Source of the DNA: Anaeramoeba flamelloides
Taxonomy: Eukaryota > Metamonada > Anaeramoebidae
DNA length: 64,000 bases
Assembly: GCA_027625915.1 (NCBI GenBank)
Contig: JANTQA010000057.1
Location: 9,610,001 to 9,674,000 of the forward strand
Direction: 5' to 3'
Shown here: positions 1-12,300 of the stretch, piece by piece
How the letters are laid out: the number at the start of each line of letters is the position of its first letter
Position numbering within the stretch: position 1 is the stretch's first letter
Made by a program: the position numbers and the translations under genes
Notes under the pieces: model-generated
Databases searched by the model: none
Told to the model about the DNA's origin: nothing
What the model saw: only the letters and a program-made list of their open reading frames with translations

Positions 1-2019
1 ATCAAAAAAATATTATTTCCAAGCTTTTGGAAAATAGTGGGTGTTAGGTTTAATAGCAAATCTTAAAAATATTAAAAAACCTATCATTTTGAATTCTTTT
101 TTTAGTCCACAATTTATTTGTGTTTTGGAATTATTAAACAAAAAATTTTCTTCTTTCAAACTTAACATGGTAACACATAACAACCCAATAGTCAGTCTTT
201 TAAAAATCATGAAAATTTCTCAGGTTTATCTCTGTTGAAAATAAAAAACTAATTTGATCGCATTATTTTTGATCAAATTGAAAGAAAATATTAAGTAGAT
301 TCTCTTTTTTAAATAAGACGACGAATATGAAGATGGAGTGAAAAAGAAGCATTATAGTATTGTTTTCTTGCTTAAAAGTCACAAAATATTCAACCTAATC
401 AAATTCTAACATTCAGAAACTTGACAAATTTACTAATAATCCAAAAAAAAAAAATCTTTTTTCATTTAAGAAATTTGGATGTCGTTAGGATTGACAAAAA
501 TTGACTACAAACCACTTACCGAAGATACTATTAATAAGAGAAAATCATAAATTCTTCACTACTAAAAAATCTAAAGACTTTTATAAAGCTCAGACTTTTT
601 TCAAACATTCAAGAATTGAATTTAAAGTACAACCATTACAAACACTTTCCAAGAAAAAAATGTTTAGTCGAAGGGAAAAGCTTTGAAGAAATTTTAGGAT
701 TTTTTTTAGATAGTTAATTGTTTATTTTTTTTTCATTTTTTTTTAATTACCCTTTTAAGGTAAATTTTTTTTTATTTCCAAGCTACTTTTCTATTTTATT
801 TAATCGACACCAAGTTCTCACAAACTCACAAGAAGTGTTGTTCTTTCAATATAGTGTTCGGAAATTTGACTTGTACTTCTATAAACCTTCAATTAAAACT
901 TGATATTTTTGTATAATTCCAATCAAAACACTTTCTTCATTCACACTAGTCAGTGACTTCAAAACAACCAAACAAAATAAATTATTTTTGTTAATTGGTG
1001 TTTTGAAAAGGACACTATTTTTTAAAAATTGCACTTATTTTTAAAACCATAAAAACATTTCTTTTTTTTTTTTGACCAAACCCACACTCTCCTTCAGAAC
1101 TAGAACAACAAAACAATAAAATTCTATCACTCAAAAGAATTTTAGTTTGAGAAATGTAAAAATAAATTTTTTTCAAAACCAAAAATTAAAAAATTGCGAC
1201 TTTGAACTTTATTTTTAAAATAACAAAGGTCAAACGAACATTAAATCGAATGGGATTTTCAATTAAATGTTTATTCACCAATTGGTACTAATTAAATTTT
1301 TTTCAAAAATAAACAAAAAACAGAAAGTAAAAAAATCTGACTCAACAATTTTACTTACGAGTGGAAAAATCTGTAAAATCAAAAGTAAACCATAAAAAAA
1401 AATCAATCAAAGTTTTGGTTTAGAATAAAAATTTGATTCTACTTTTATTTGAAAAATACATTTCGACAAAACCAAAAAAAATTTCACAAATAGATCAATT
1501 AAACTGATTGTTCTATTCCAAATTTAACCAAAACAATCTTACCCGCATCCATGGTTCACGACTAAACGACCAAATATTAACAACAGATCCTTTCTTAAAT
1601 TCAAAATTCAAATTCTAAAAAAGTTTTGAGAAAATTGTACCATTTCAATGATCAAATATTATTGTACAAAAGTGTGTTCAACAGAGATATCTTTGTTTGT
1701 TTTTTAAAAGTTAAATAATACTGAAACTTTCATCAGAAATATTTCAATCTCAATTTTTTTAAGAGAAAAGTGAAACAAAATTTTTTTAAAAGGACAATCT
1801 GTTTCAAGTGTTTTGAACAATTAAAAATCAATATTTAATAATATCTTTTGTAATTTCACAAACCTTTTCGCTTGATAAGAAAAAATCCAAAATTTTATAA
1901 CCATTTTTTTCACTGAAACTTTATCAATTTATTAAAAAATTTCAAACTAAACCCAAATTATTTATCATTTTTCCAAAAAAATAAACAACCAAAACCCAAA
2001 AAAAAGAACAGACACTCAA
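1..2019. other. AT-rich spacer with no supported gene
   Basis: No open frame here has protein-like composition. The short frames near 41-238, 501-686 and 718-903 are lysine- and phenylalanine-rich, as expected of random AT-rich DNA. The last ~40 bases before the ATG at 2020 become A/C-rich and T-poor, which is the leader style also seen before the HDAC gene. Confidence 0.7.
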
Positions 2020-3549
2020 ATGAAAACCAAACAAAACCCAAAACCCAATTCAGAACAAAAAGAAAGATCAAGATCAAAAGTTGAATACATTATCGCACCA
2101 AGGGTACCAAAGCCAAGCCGAACGAGGTCAAGAGCAAGAAAGGGTTTTTTGAAAATGAGCGAGATGACCGATTTACAGCTTGACTCGTGGAGCTCTATGA
2201 CCCAAAGGGAGCAGGAGATTTTGAGGGAGTGCAAAGGCTATCGAAACGATCATCGGATTGAGACCTTTCAAAAGCATTTCCCTGAAGAGTTTGTCACCGA
2301 AAGCAATGAAAAAGGGGGGATGGAAAGAGTCACAATTAGTAGCAGGCTCTTATTAGCGTTATCTGTTGCAACACAAACAGGATCATCAAATTTACGGAGC
2401 ACACTGAGTTCATATTTCAATCGAAAGGGGCTAATTAGGAACCCAAACAACCCAAAATTCCGAAAAGGTGCATGCTTAGATTTCATTAACAAAAAATCGA
2501 TTATGAAAGAAAGTTCTGAAAATGTGGGCAATAACAGAAATATGAATAAAATGGAAAAATGCAAAAAAATAAAACCCAAAAATGATCGTTTTAACCCCAA
2601 AAAATATAAGATACTGTTCCCAACTAAAAGCAAATTCTCAAAAAATAATAATAAAACTACAACACAAAAGGAAAAGAACAATTTTCAAAACAATATTACA
2701 AAAAAAGATAATTCCTTAACTGGAAACGAAAAAACTACAATCCAAAACAAAAAAAGATTTCAAAATGGCTCAAGGGCAAAAAAAGGATCCTTCCAACCAA
2801 AAGAGAAACACACAGAAGCCTGGAATTCATTTTCTCAGCAAGAACAAGAGATACTAATCAAAGGGAAAGATTTGAAAAGATTAAACCAAAGATTAACATT
2901 ATTTGAAAAGAATTTTCAAAAACCACATCTTGTTGTTCTACGAGATGAAAATTTTAATTTAATTAAAGTGGAATTTTCTTCAACTTTTTTAGCTGCCCAA
3001 CAATTTGTACTTAAACAGGGTAGCTCGGGCGTACGAAATGCTTGGAGATTATTCTTTGGCAGGCTAGGTCTCAAAATAACAAAGCTATATAATAATGATA
3101 CATTAACTTTTTCCAAAATGGATCTTGAGAATGGTAACAATAAGGAGAAGAAACAAATTAACAACACCACTACCAGTAATAAAGTCTTGAAAGACATACA
3201 ATCATTTTTAAATGGCAACAGTGACCCTATGAGCGATGTGAATGTTAACGACGATGATAAGAAGAAGAAGACTGGCCTTTTTAATATACAAAGGCAAACG
3301 GACAAAGAAAAAGAAAAAGAAAAGCAGTATCACTTCGATATTAATTTTAATTTAAACCGAAAAAGAAATCACCACACATTTGGAAATCAAACAAGAGATG
3401 AAATAAATATTCAAAACAAATTCGAAATTTCAAAAAGAAGACCAAAATTTAATTCCAATAAGCAATCAAAACCAAAACAATTAACAAATATGGATCAACT
3501 TGCCTGCCTTGCTTCAATGATTTTAGAGCAGAGAAATAATCAAATTTAA
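2020..3549 (+). CDS. Basic 509-aa protein with a duplicated unknown ~100-aa domain
   Basis: This is a single-exon gene starting at the ATG after an A/C-rich leader and ending in TAA. I do not recognise the family. The protein contains two copies of one domain, at residues ~37-140 and ~251-352. Each copy opens with a basic SRA(R/K)KG patch, then W-x-S-(M/F)-(T/S)-Q-x-EQEIL (W57 and W268), a helical stretch ending in an aromatic-basic segment, a strand pair, and a closing segment GSS-x-(L/V)R followed by F and a GL pair. The linker (about 155-250) and tail (about 370-489) are rich in Lys, Asn and Gln, so the protein is probably nuclear or nucleic-acid associated, but that is inference from charge only. 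The last 20 residues, around MDQLACLASMILEQ, could form a short amphipathic helix. Codon use in the first copy is less AT-rich than its surroundings. An AATAAA at 3651-3656 may serve as polyadenylation signal. Confidence 0.75.
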   Translation: MKTKQNPKPNSEQKERSRSKVEYIIAPRVPKPSRTRSRARKGFLKMSEMTDLQLDSWSSMTQREQEILRECKGYRNDHRIETFQKHFPEEFVTESNEKGGMERVTISSRLLLALSVATQTGSSNLRSTLSSYFNRKGLIRNPNNPKFRKGACLDFINKKSIMKESSENVGNNRNMNKMEKCKKIKPKNDRFNPKKYKILFPTKSKFSKNNNKTTTQKEKNNFQNNITKKDNSLTGNEKTTIQNKKRFQNGSRAKKGSFQPKEKHTEAWNSFSQQEQEILIKGKDLKRLNQRLTLFEKNFQKPHLVVLRDENFNLIKVEFSSTFLAAQQFVLKQGSSGVRNAWRLFFGRLGLKITKLYNNDTLTFSKMDLENGNNKEKKQINNTTTSNKVLKDIQSFLNGNSDPMSDVNVNDDDKKKKTGLFNIQRQTDKEKEKEKQYHFDINFNLNRKRNHHTFGNQTRDEINIQNKFEISKRRPKFNSNKQSKPKQLTNMDQLACLASMILEQRNNQI

Positions 3550-4584
3550 ATTAAATTTTTAAAAAAGTCAATTAATTTTCATAATGTGTACCATTAATTT
3601 TTTTCATTGTTGTGGATAGAAAAGATTGTATATAAATATAATTTATTATAAATAAACTGTTTATATTATTATTTTTAATCAAAATATTATTCTTTTTTTG
3701 TAAATAAATAAATTTTTATTTAATTTTCTGAAGAAACTTTTTAATTAAGAATGCATTTTTTTTTTTTTTTTTTTAACAATTTATTCACCATAATTCGAAG
3801 ACTATGGTATATTGTTAAAATTCATATAGTGATATTTTCTTACTTTTATTTTTTTTTTTTAAGGAAACCAAAGTATTTTGCAGTCAAATGTACCTGTTTT
3901 TTTTTGAAGAAATAGAAAATATTCTTTGATTTTAATCCAGAAACCTTATATTTAAAAATAAATTTTTACAATTTTTTTTTTTTTTTCATTTTGTTAATTT
4001 TTTTTTTATGAAAACCTTTTTTTATGAAAATCCTTTTTTATGGAAACCCATTTTTATTTTTTTTTATAAGAAAGTTTATTTGAAAAAAAAAAAAAAGTTT
4101 TGATGATATCTTCGTTAAGTCATGGTAAAGTTACAAAGATTGATTATTGCGATTTTAAGTGGCATTACGTTTAGATAAAAATTATCGCAATCCTATCATG
4201 ATAATATGAGAAATCGTGATATTCTCTAAAATCACGACAATTGTCTAAAAATTGTCATAAAATATCAAAATATCGTGATGAAAATTAAACTATGATTTAA
4301 TTGTTGATGATTTTTAGGGTTAATTCAACTCTAATATTTCTAAAAAAAATTTTTCTTTTATCAAAAAACAAAGATCCTTAAAGAGAAAGTTCAACTTTTA
4401 AAAAACAATAAAAAAAGATATTTGATTCAATTAGAGAGGAAATCAAGAGTTTTCATTGTATTTTATTTTGATTTGGTTGACAAACATATCATTCGATCCT
4501 TTAGATCAACAAACATAATAAAAGGGTCCAATAGATACTTTCTCTGTTTATTGTTGTATTATAACCTCTGTTGTCTAAAAGTGC

Positions 4585-6083
4585 TATAGAAGATCAACCT
4601 ATTAATCGATCAAAGAAACCAACAATAAACCCTAATTAAATATGGTATTGGTTTATTAACGTTCTATTATTTAAAAAGAAATTCGAAAAATAAAAGATCA
4701 AATAGGATAATTTATCTGGAAAAATCAAGTTAATTTTTCAAGATTATTTTTATCAAATAAAAAACAAAAAATTTCAAAAAAATTAAGTAAATTACAAAAA
4801 ATTTTCAACAAATTGTATTCATAATTTAAATTTTACAGAAAACTTCAAGGGTTTTGTCTTCAAAATTGATTTGAATTTAGATATACAGCTGGCTAATGGA
4901 TTGGGCATTGGTAGGAAAAAGAAGAAAAAAAAGCACATATTTTATTTTGAAACACGGATAATAGTCATTGGTAACGCCATTTTTTGATCACCATATGTCG
5001 ATTTTGTATAATGAATTATTTTCATAATACTTTGGAGTTTTATTTTTAAAGTGTATTTTTGTCATCTTTTTTCCACAGACAATAAGATTTCTTTCTTCTT
5101 CAATGAAAATAATTTGTTTTGAAATCATTTGGAAAAATATTGAATTTTTGAACTTTTCAATCAATGTGAGAAAAATGGATCAATCTTTTTAAAAACAATA
5201 ATTCATTTTGGAAAATAGCAATAGTGATTTGTTAAGTTTTACAGTAATCTAATTTTTACCTTGGTTTTGAAAAATCAATCTGTAGTAAAATTATTTTTGA
5301 ATTTGTTATTAAATTTACCTCAAGACTTTTTTTTACTTTACTTATGCTTTACGGGATTTTCATGAACAATTTTAAATTAAAAGCCTGTAAAAGCAAATAT
5401 AAAAAACTTTAGAATAGCTATCGGGTTTTTTTTTGTGTTTAGAGATTTGAAATTGAATTTTGAAATAAGATATTTAAATTTTTGTAGGATATGGAAAGTT
5501 TGGAATTGAGAATATTATTAGGAATTGTGATAATTTATCATTTTTTGTAACAGAAATTCTTGACAGATAATTTTAACTGGTGTTAAAGGACTCTTTCAAG
5601 GGTGTTTTTATTCACAACTGTATCCATCTTCTCAAATATTTTTTCTTTAATATCGATATCTAAAATTACAGTGATCAAAATAATGCGTGAACAAATACTA
5701 TAATCCGTGTTTCAAAATATTATCCTTGCTTTTTTTTTCTTCTTGTACCAAGGCAACATCCAATTCTACGACCAAATAGTATATTTAAGTTTGAATCAAT
5801 TTTGAAAGTAAAGGCCAGGGTATTTTCAGTAAAATTTAAATTATTCATCTAAATAGTCTAAAAAATTTTCCTTAATTTTCTCAATTTTTTTAAAATTTTT
5901 TTTTGTTTTTCGGAAGCTGAAAATTTTCATAAAAAATATACTCTATTTTTGAAGATTAATTTTGCAATTTGATCCTTCATTTTTAGAAATTCTTTTTAAA
6001 TAATAGAACTTTAAGATTCCAATGTCATATATAATTAGGGTTTATTGCTGGTTTCTTTGATGGGTTAATGTCTAGGTCTTCAA
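4585..6083. mobile_element. Long-arm foldback element (family FB1), ~1.5 kb
   Basis: The left arm, about 4585-4998, recurs as a reverse complement at about 5665-6083. Matching landmarks are the CAAAGAAACC and AATAAACCCTAATTA blocks near both outer ends, a GAAGAAAAAAAA block, and TTTTGAAACACGGAT near the inner ends. The arms are therefore ~415 bp with visible divergence, and enclose a ~660-bp centre without a coding frame. Parts of the centre recur near 32070-32400, 40480-40760 and 54190-54400, and arm-like copies lie at 7900-8222, 42390-42790 and 57740-58110. This is a dispersed non-autonomous family; its superfamily is not clear because I see no convincing target-site duplication. Confidence 0.65.
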
Positions 6084-6857
6084 TAACAAAAAAACACGCT
6101 TTTTATTTTGAAACATTCATTAAATTTTGTGCACGCTTTATTTTTACTACAGTAAAAACAATTAAATATTTTTTCGTTCTTTGAATTTTCGAAAATAATC
6201 CTCTTATTCTGAATTTTTTTTGTTGAATTTTTGTGAATGAGGATCTTGAGACTTTTTATTTGTGAATTGAATATTTTTTTAATGAGAATTAAGTGATTTT
6301 TGTATGGGAATTTGAATTTTGTCAATCAAAAAAAGTAGATTTTCACAAAATCCTTTTTGGTGATAATACACTCTTTGAGAATTCAATAAAAACAATGTAA
6401 GTTGCGAGAACCTTAACTACTGAATATTTTTGTTGCCTTTCTATTAAATTAGATGGCGATTTAATCTTTTAAAAACAAATCAAAAAAGTAACTATTCGTT
6501 AAATATTTAATTTTTTTAAAAAAGCCAATTTTTTAATAAAGGAATTTACTTTTCAAGACAAATGGTACAAGATAGACTTTTCTTCGTCAAAGTATTTAGA
6601 TTGTTAAGATATTTTTAAAAAAACACTCTCAAAGTAATTTACATGAATCTCTTGATTTTCTGAACTGGTTTAAGGATTATTCGAATTTTATTCCCAGTGG
6701 CTATTACTTTTATACCCACAACACGAATTATGAACTCAAAAGAATGTTGAGTTAATAGATCTTGTTAAAATGTAAAATTTAGGTTTTTTTGAGGAATGCA
6801 AAAAAAATTTACTTTCCAAATCCAAAATTTTCACTCAAAATTTTCGACTTCCAAAAT

Positions 6858-6962
6858 GATATTGGGAAAATGTCACTCCACTTTATATTGAAGTATGTTA
6901 GAGTTGGTTGCGGGTGTAGCCACCTATTTGAAAAGAAAGTGGAGTGACATTTTCCCAATATC
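6858..6962. repeat. Perfect 27-bp inverted repeat, 105 bp end to end
   Basis: Bases 6858-6884 (beginning GATATTGGGAAAATGTCACT) are exactly reverse-complemented at 6936-6962. The 51-bp loop is richer in G and C than the surroundings and contains a second weaker stem, GGTTGC with GCCACC, around 6904-6923. Perfect arms in a neighbourhood of heavily diverged repeats suggest a recent insertion or a selected hairpin. It could be a tiny MITE or a structured RNA precursor; nothing seen decides between them. Confidence 0.85.
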
Positions 6963-7899
6963 AAAAAAAATAGCTTTTTATTTTTTCCTTGTTTTGTTGG
7001 GATTTTTCGAAAAGTTTTTGGATCAATAAATGATTTTAGTCAAAATCTTAAATTGCTAAAAATTGACAATATTTGACTTTCCCTCATTTCACTATATTTT
7101 AAAGGTCTTAGTCTATTTACTGCTTTGTATTTCAATGCTCCCAGAGCATAAAATTCAGATAGTCCTTAAATATTTTTTACCTATTTGAAGCTCAACTTTT
7201 TAAATCAATTGAATTTTTTTAGTACAATTGGACATTATAGAATTCAACTAAATTGGCATTATTTACCATGGGTATTTATTTCCAGGGTTCTCTTGTTTGG
7301 GTTACAATTTAAAGTTGTTGTTATTTAAACAATTAATGGGAAAAAAAATACAAATCATTTTCCTTATTTCCCGTTCTATTAAAAGAGTTTTTATTGAAAT
7401 AGTTTGTAATTTGTGCTTTCTATTTATTTTGTTTAGTGTTTTTTAGATGCTTTTAATAGTTTTTTATTTGGAAATAGAAATATTCGAGAAACAAATAGTG
7501 AAATATAAAAAAAAAGTAGTCTATTGAAATGTTTTTCAAAATCAAAAAATTTATCAAATTTTTTTCAATTAGAAATCTAGCTAAACAAAAGAAATCAATT
7601 CTTAATTTTGGTGTATACTCTTTATAAAACTCACTTCCGTGTTTATTTGTAAATGTATTACAATAACATTAGTTGAAAAAAAAAAATCCACACTTTTTAA
7701 ATAATTCCATGTAAAAAGTACTTTTTTTAATCACTGAAAAGGTCCAATTTTCAACTTGGTATGTCTTTTGAAGAATTGTATGATATTTTTATCAAAGAGA
7801 TATTAATGTTGTCAAAATAATAAGATTCGAAAAGTTTAAGTACAAGGTTTCAAAATAAAAAGCTATGTTTCAATTACCAAGGAGGTTTACACATCAAAA

Positions 7900-8222
7900 C
7901 ATCAAAAAAAAAACAACAATAAACTTTTAATACAAATATATTGGCATCTTAAAATTCTTTTTTTTAAAAAGTAATTTTAAAAAGAAAAGATCAAATTGAA
8001 AATTTTGTCAAAAACAGAGCAAGTTTTGATGAAATTTTTTAACATTTGAATTACAACCAATTCAATAAAAATTGAGAAAATAAGAAAAAAATTAAAACAA
8101 ATTTTATTCTAAATTAAAATTTGAATAAAAACTGTTTTATTTACAAAAGTGATTCGTGTTAGGTATACTCCTGATTACTCGATCGAGTGCTGTATTGGAA
8201 CAAGAAGAAAAAAGAAAGGGTT
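7900..8222 (+). repeat. Diverged arm copy of foldback family FB1
   Basis: The segment follows the same order of landmarks as the left arm of the 4585 element: a CATCAAAA block, CAACAATAAAC, ATATATTGGC, an AAAGATCAAAT block, then GGAACAAGAAGAAAAAAG near 8200. Identity is low and the outer boundaries are approximate. No inverted partner is evident nearby. Confidence 0.45.
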
Positions 8223-9232
8223 CAATTTTAAACAATGATGTATAGTCAGGACTGTACATGTTTTGGCACGTTAATTAAATAATTAAAATTTTGTAATTTA
8301 AAACCATTAACTATATCATTTTTTGTACTGTTTTTAAAGTTGGTATTGATTTGTTTTTGATCCTATTTCAATTTTGAACAAGATTATTTTTTAATCCTTC
8401 AAAGTAAAATTCAAAAGTAGGTATTTGTATTTTCTCTTTTTAGTATTCCAAACTTTTTCTAAAAATTTCAATCGTGGTGATTTTAAAAATCTCTTTCTAA
8501 GATCCTTTCTGAACAAACATGGAAAAAAGTAACTTTACTTTTCGTTCAAAGTAAAATTTAGAGAATGCTGTTTTTGATTAGGTTAACAATTAAAAAAACA
8601 ACGAAAAATACTTTGGACAACCCTTTTTTGAATTTGAAACGAAAGTGTGTTGTTCAATTGAATTGACAGTTCACTAATTATAGAAAAAAGGAAATAGGGA
8701 GTCAACTTTAAAAGAAAAAAAAAGTGTTTTGAAAGAAACATAAAGATGAGAAAGTACTTGAAAAACAAAATCCTAAAATAATCAAACTTGGTTTTTGTAA
8801 AAAATTGTAATTTCTAAAAAAATTGAGAAAATCCCCAATCAAGCTTTGTCTTAATTTTTGTCATAACAGTTTTCTTAAAAACAACACTCTCTTGAAAGAT
8901 CAAGATCAAACATCTGAAATAATCCCAAAAAAGTTCATAAAAAAAGAAAAAAAACTAAAAATAACTTGTCTTTCTGTTAAAACTTGATTTTTAAATATAA
9001 ATTTGTCATTAGTCAGAGTTAAAATCGTTAAAAGTGATTTGACTTGATCGTAAAGTAGAGTTTCGAACATTCATTTCAAAATTCTTTGTGAAATCCAATA
9101 TTTCTATTTATGAAAGAGCTTTGAATTTTTGCTTTTATTTAATTTTTAAAAAAATAAAAACATTTTTTTATTGATTTTTTCTTGGTTTAAAGTTTTTGAT
9201 TGAAAAACTTTTTAATAAAGAAGCAGTTTCTA

Positions 9233-9351
9233 CCAAAACCCAAGCATTTGAAAAACAAAACCACAATTAAAAAAATAAGCACAACAAAACAAAACAAAAT
9301 AAAAAAAAACAAAAACAATTACAAATCAACAAATAAATTCGAACAACAAAA
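9233..9351 (+). promoter_or_regulatory. A/C-rich 5' leader of the HDAC gene
   Basis: The ~120 bases before the HDAC ATG are built of A-rich triplets broken by single C residues and almost lack G, ending in AACAACAAAAATG. The same style occurs directly before the ATG at 2020. This is most likely an untranslated leader that favours an unstructured 5' end; the transcription start was not identified. Confidence 0.4.
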
Positions 9352-12300
9352 ATGAGAAACAATGGAAAGGTAGTGTCTTATTTTTACGATCCAGAGATTG
9401 TTGAGTTTCGTTACGGAAGGAGTCATCCCATGAAGCCCATTCGAATCGGGATGACACATTCCCTTTTAGAGAATTATGGCTTAACACAAAAAATGAACAT
9501 TTTCCGAGCAAACCGAGCGAGTAAAGAGGACTTAATTCAATTCCACGACGAGGGTTATGTTGAATTCTTGGAGCAAATTACTCCCGATCTTGAATATTGC
9601 AATAACTCGAAACTCAACCAATTCAAAATCACAGGTGATTCACCAATTTTTGATGGTATGTATGATTTTTGTAAAATATCTGCTGGTGGCTCAATAGACG
9701 GTGCAATGCACTTGAACCACGGACAATCAGACATTTCTATTAATTGGTCTGGTAAGTTTGAATTATCCCTTTTTTCTTTTTTGTTTTTTTCTTGTTTTTT
9801 TCTTTTTTGTTTTTTTCTTTTGCTTCTTTTTGCTTCATTTTATTAATTTACAAAAAAAAAAAAAAACAAAATTTGTTTCCAAAAAAATTAACAAATTTTT
9901 TTAAAGGACTTAAATAATTGAGTTTCCTTTTGTTTGTACAATTTTTCAAAGATTACTATTTTTTTTTTCATTTGAAAAACATTTCTTTCAATTTTTATCT
10001 TGTAAAAATTCAAAATTATAAAAAAAATACTTGTTGAAAAATTTTCAGTTAAACTTGACAAAATCATTTAAAAAATGCAAACTATTAAAGATCCACTTTT
10101 TTTATTTTTTTGCTTTTCCATTTCAATTCGTCTGCAAATAATTTTGATTTTTTTTTATTTTTTTTTTCAAAATAGTAAAAACACCTTTTTTTTTCAATTT
10201 TTTTTTTGTTTAATGTTTTGTCAAAACAAAATTACCACAATAACACAAGAAAGGAACTTTATCACCACACGCTTAACAAATAATTTACCCAATGATCAAA
10301 ACTATTTTTATGTTTTTCACAATTTTTTACTGAAAAATAAAAAAAAACACAAAAAAAAAAAAAACAAAATCAAAAAGTAAAACAAAAGTAAAAAAACAAA
10401 AAAAAAAAAAAAAACTTAATTTTTGGATTACCTTCAAAAAAAAAAAATAACGAACTAACGATTTTGTGAATCATTTTAGAACAACACTTTGGGTTTTGTG
10501 TCTTTTATTTTTTATTTATTATTTTTTTTTTTGGAATGACAAATTATTTTTAAAATGACAAAAAATCCATATTTCGAAAACTTTGTTTGAAAAATCAAAA
10601 CACTAGCTATTTTCTTGACCAAAAACATTTTTTTTTTGAATTTTCCTACTTTTACACAACAAATATTTTTAAAAAGATTTTCTATTTTCTTTTTGCTTGT
10701 AAAAGAATTTTGAACCTTGTAATTTTCCATTAGCTGAACCATTGTATTTTTCTTCTTATTTTCAACTGAACAACGATCTCAAACTTTTTAAATTATTTTG
10801 TTTCTGGTTATTGGATTGTTTAAAGTTTTTTGTTTTTAAAAACGAACCAAGCCTCAAAAAATTGAACAACCTCTGCGATTGGAATCACAAATGGGAATAA
10901 ATTTTACTTCTTTTCATCTCTTCTTTTTTTTTTTCCAAAAAACTTGCAAAAAAAGAGATCCAAATTGTGTCTCTATTTATTTGTTTGAACATTTTTTGTT
11001 GTGATATACTTTTGTGATATACTCTGGGTGAACCAATAGCCCTAAATCAAAGTATTTTGACTTTTTGAAAAATGAAAACGAGACGATAATTTTTTCCATT
11101 TAAATTTCAAATACTGTAAAGTTGGCAAACACCACAAAAATCTCATGACTTTTAGAAAAACTTATCACTTTAACATCTCTTTTTCCATGTTCAAGTGTTG
11201 AATTGTGTCTGAAAAGTTTATTAATCAATGTTTTTTCTTAAAAAGTGAAAAACTCAAATTCTTAGGGCTCATATTGAAAAAAACAACAATGTTAAATTGT
11301 CTTTACTGGTATTTGAATAATAAATGAGAAAAAATTTTCACTTCCTTTTTCTTTTTCCTTTTTCTTTTATTGATACATTTTCAAGGAAATAGATTGAAAT
11401 TTGTGATCTTACTTTATTTGTTTGGTGTTTTTTTTATTCGAATATAAGGGTATATTTTGGCTGAATAAAAAAAGCCTAAATAAAAGAAATATTCCAAGAT
11501 TAGAAAAATGGATAATTCAGCTGGAATTTTATCCCATTTACAATTCAAATCCCAATAAGTGTTTGAAAGACTCAAAGCTTTGTAAAAGGAATGGCATTTT
11601 TTGAGCTAAAAAAAAACAAAACGAATTCAATAAAAACAAAAAATTGATCAAATATAGTCCATTTTTGCGAGAAGATGACCAATTGAAAATCTGCTATCTC
11701 TGTCAAAAATGGTTATAAAAAAGACAGCCATGGGGTTAATAAAATTGTTACTCCTATTGACAAAATTATCACTCCTATTAACAAAATTATCTCTTCGAAC
11801 AATTATTTTTTATTTATTTTTTTTTTTTACGAGTAATTTTTTTTTGGATTTAAATATTATCATTTAGAAAAAAACATTCAACAGGATTACACCTACTCAT
11901 AAATGATTATTAATTTTTTTTAATAATTTTATTTTTAATAATGAACAAGAAACAAATAATAAAATAGAATTAATTTTTAAATTTGTTAAAAATAATCTTT
12001 TTTTTTTTTATTTTTTATTTATTATATCTAATTCTAACTTCATTTGATCACATTTTTCACTAAATAGGTGGCCTTCATCATGCAAAATCTAATCAAGCAT
12101 CCGGTTTCTGTTATATCAATGATATTGTCTTAGGAATTCAAGAATTATTAAAGTACAATAACAGAGTGCTCTATATTGATATTGATATTCATCATGGGGA
12201 TGGTGTTGAAGAAGCATTTAAAACAACTGATCGAGTAATGACTTGTAGCTTTCATAAATATGGAAATGAATTTTTTCCTGGAACAGGTAATTTTTCATTT

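Larger units (their letters stand above)
3550..9351. other. Gene-free spacer holding foldback and hairpin elements
   Basis: This long AT-rich spacer contains no frame that looks coding. It holds a ~1.5-kb long-arm foldback element (4585-6083), a perfect short inverted repeat (6858-6962) and a diverged arm copy (about 7900-8222), each listed separately. The final ~120 bases are the HDAC leader. Frames at 6080-6325 and 8583-8768 on the minus strand are low-complexity and were not accepted. Confidence 0.7.

Noticed and set aside
2268-2681. 137-aa minus-strand hydrophobic frame
   Set aside because: Antisense shadow of the 509-aa basic protein; the plus frame has the internal duplication and the better start.
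6080-6325. 81-aa minus-strand frame with several Cys residues
   Set aside because: It overlaps the end of the FB1 foldback element, has Lys/Asn/Ile-rich random composition, and shows no zinc-binding spacing.
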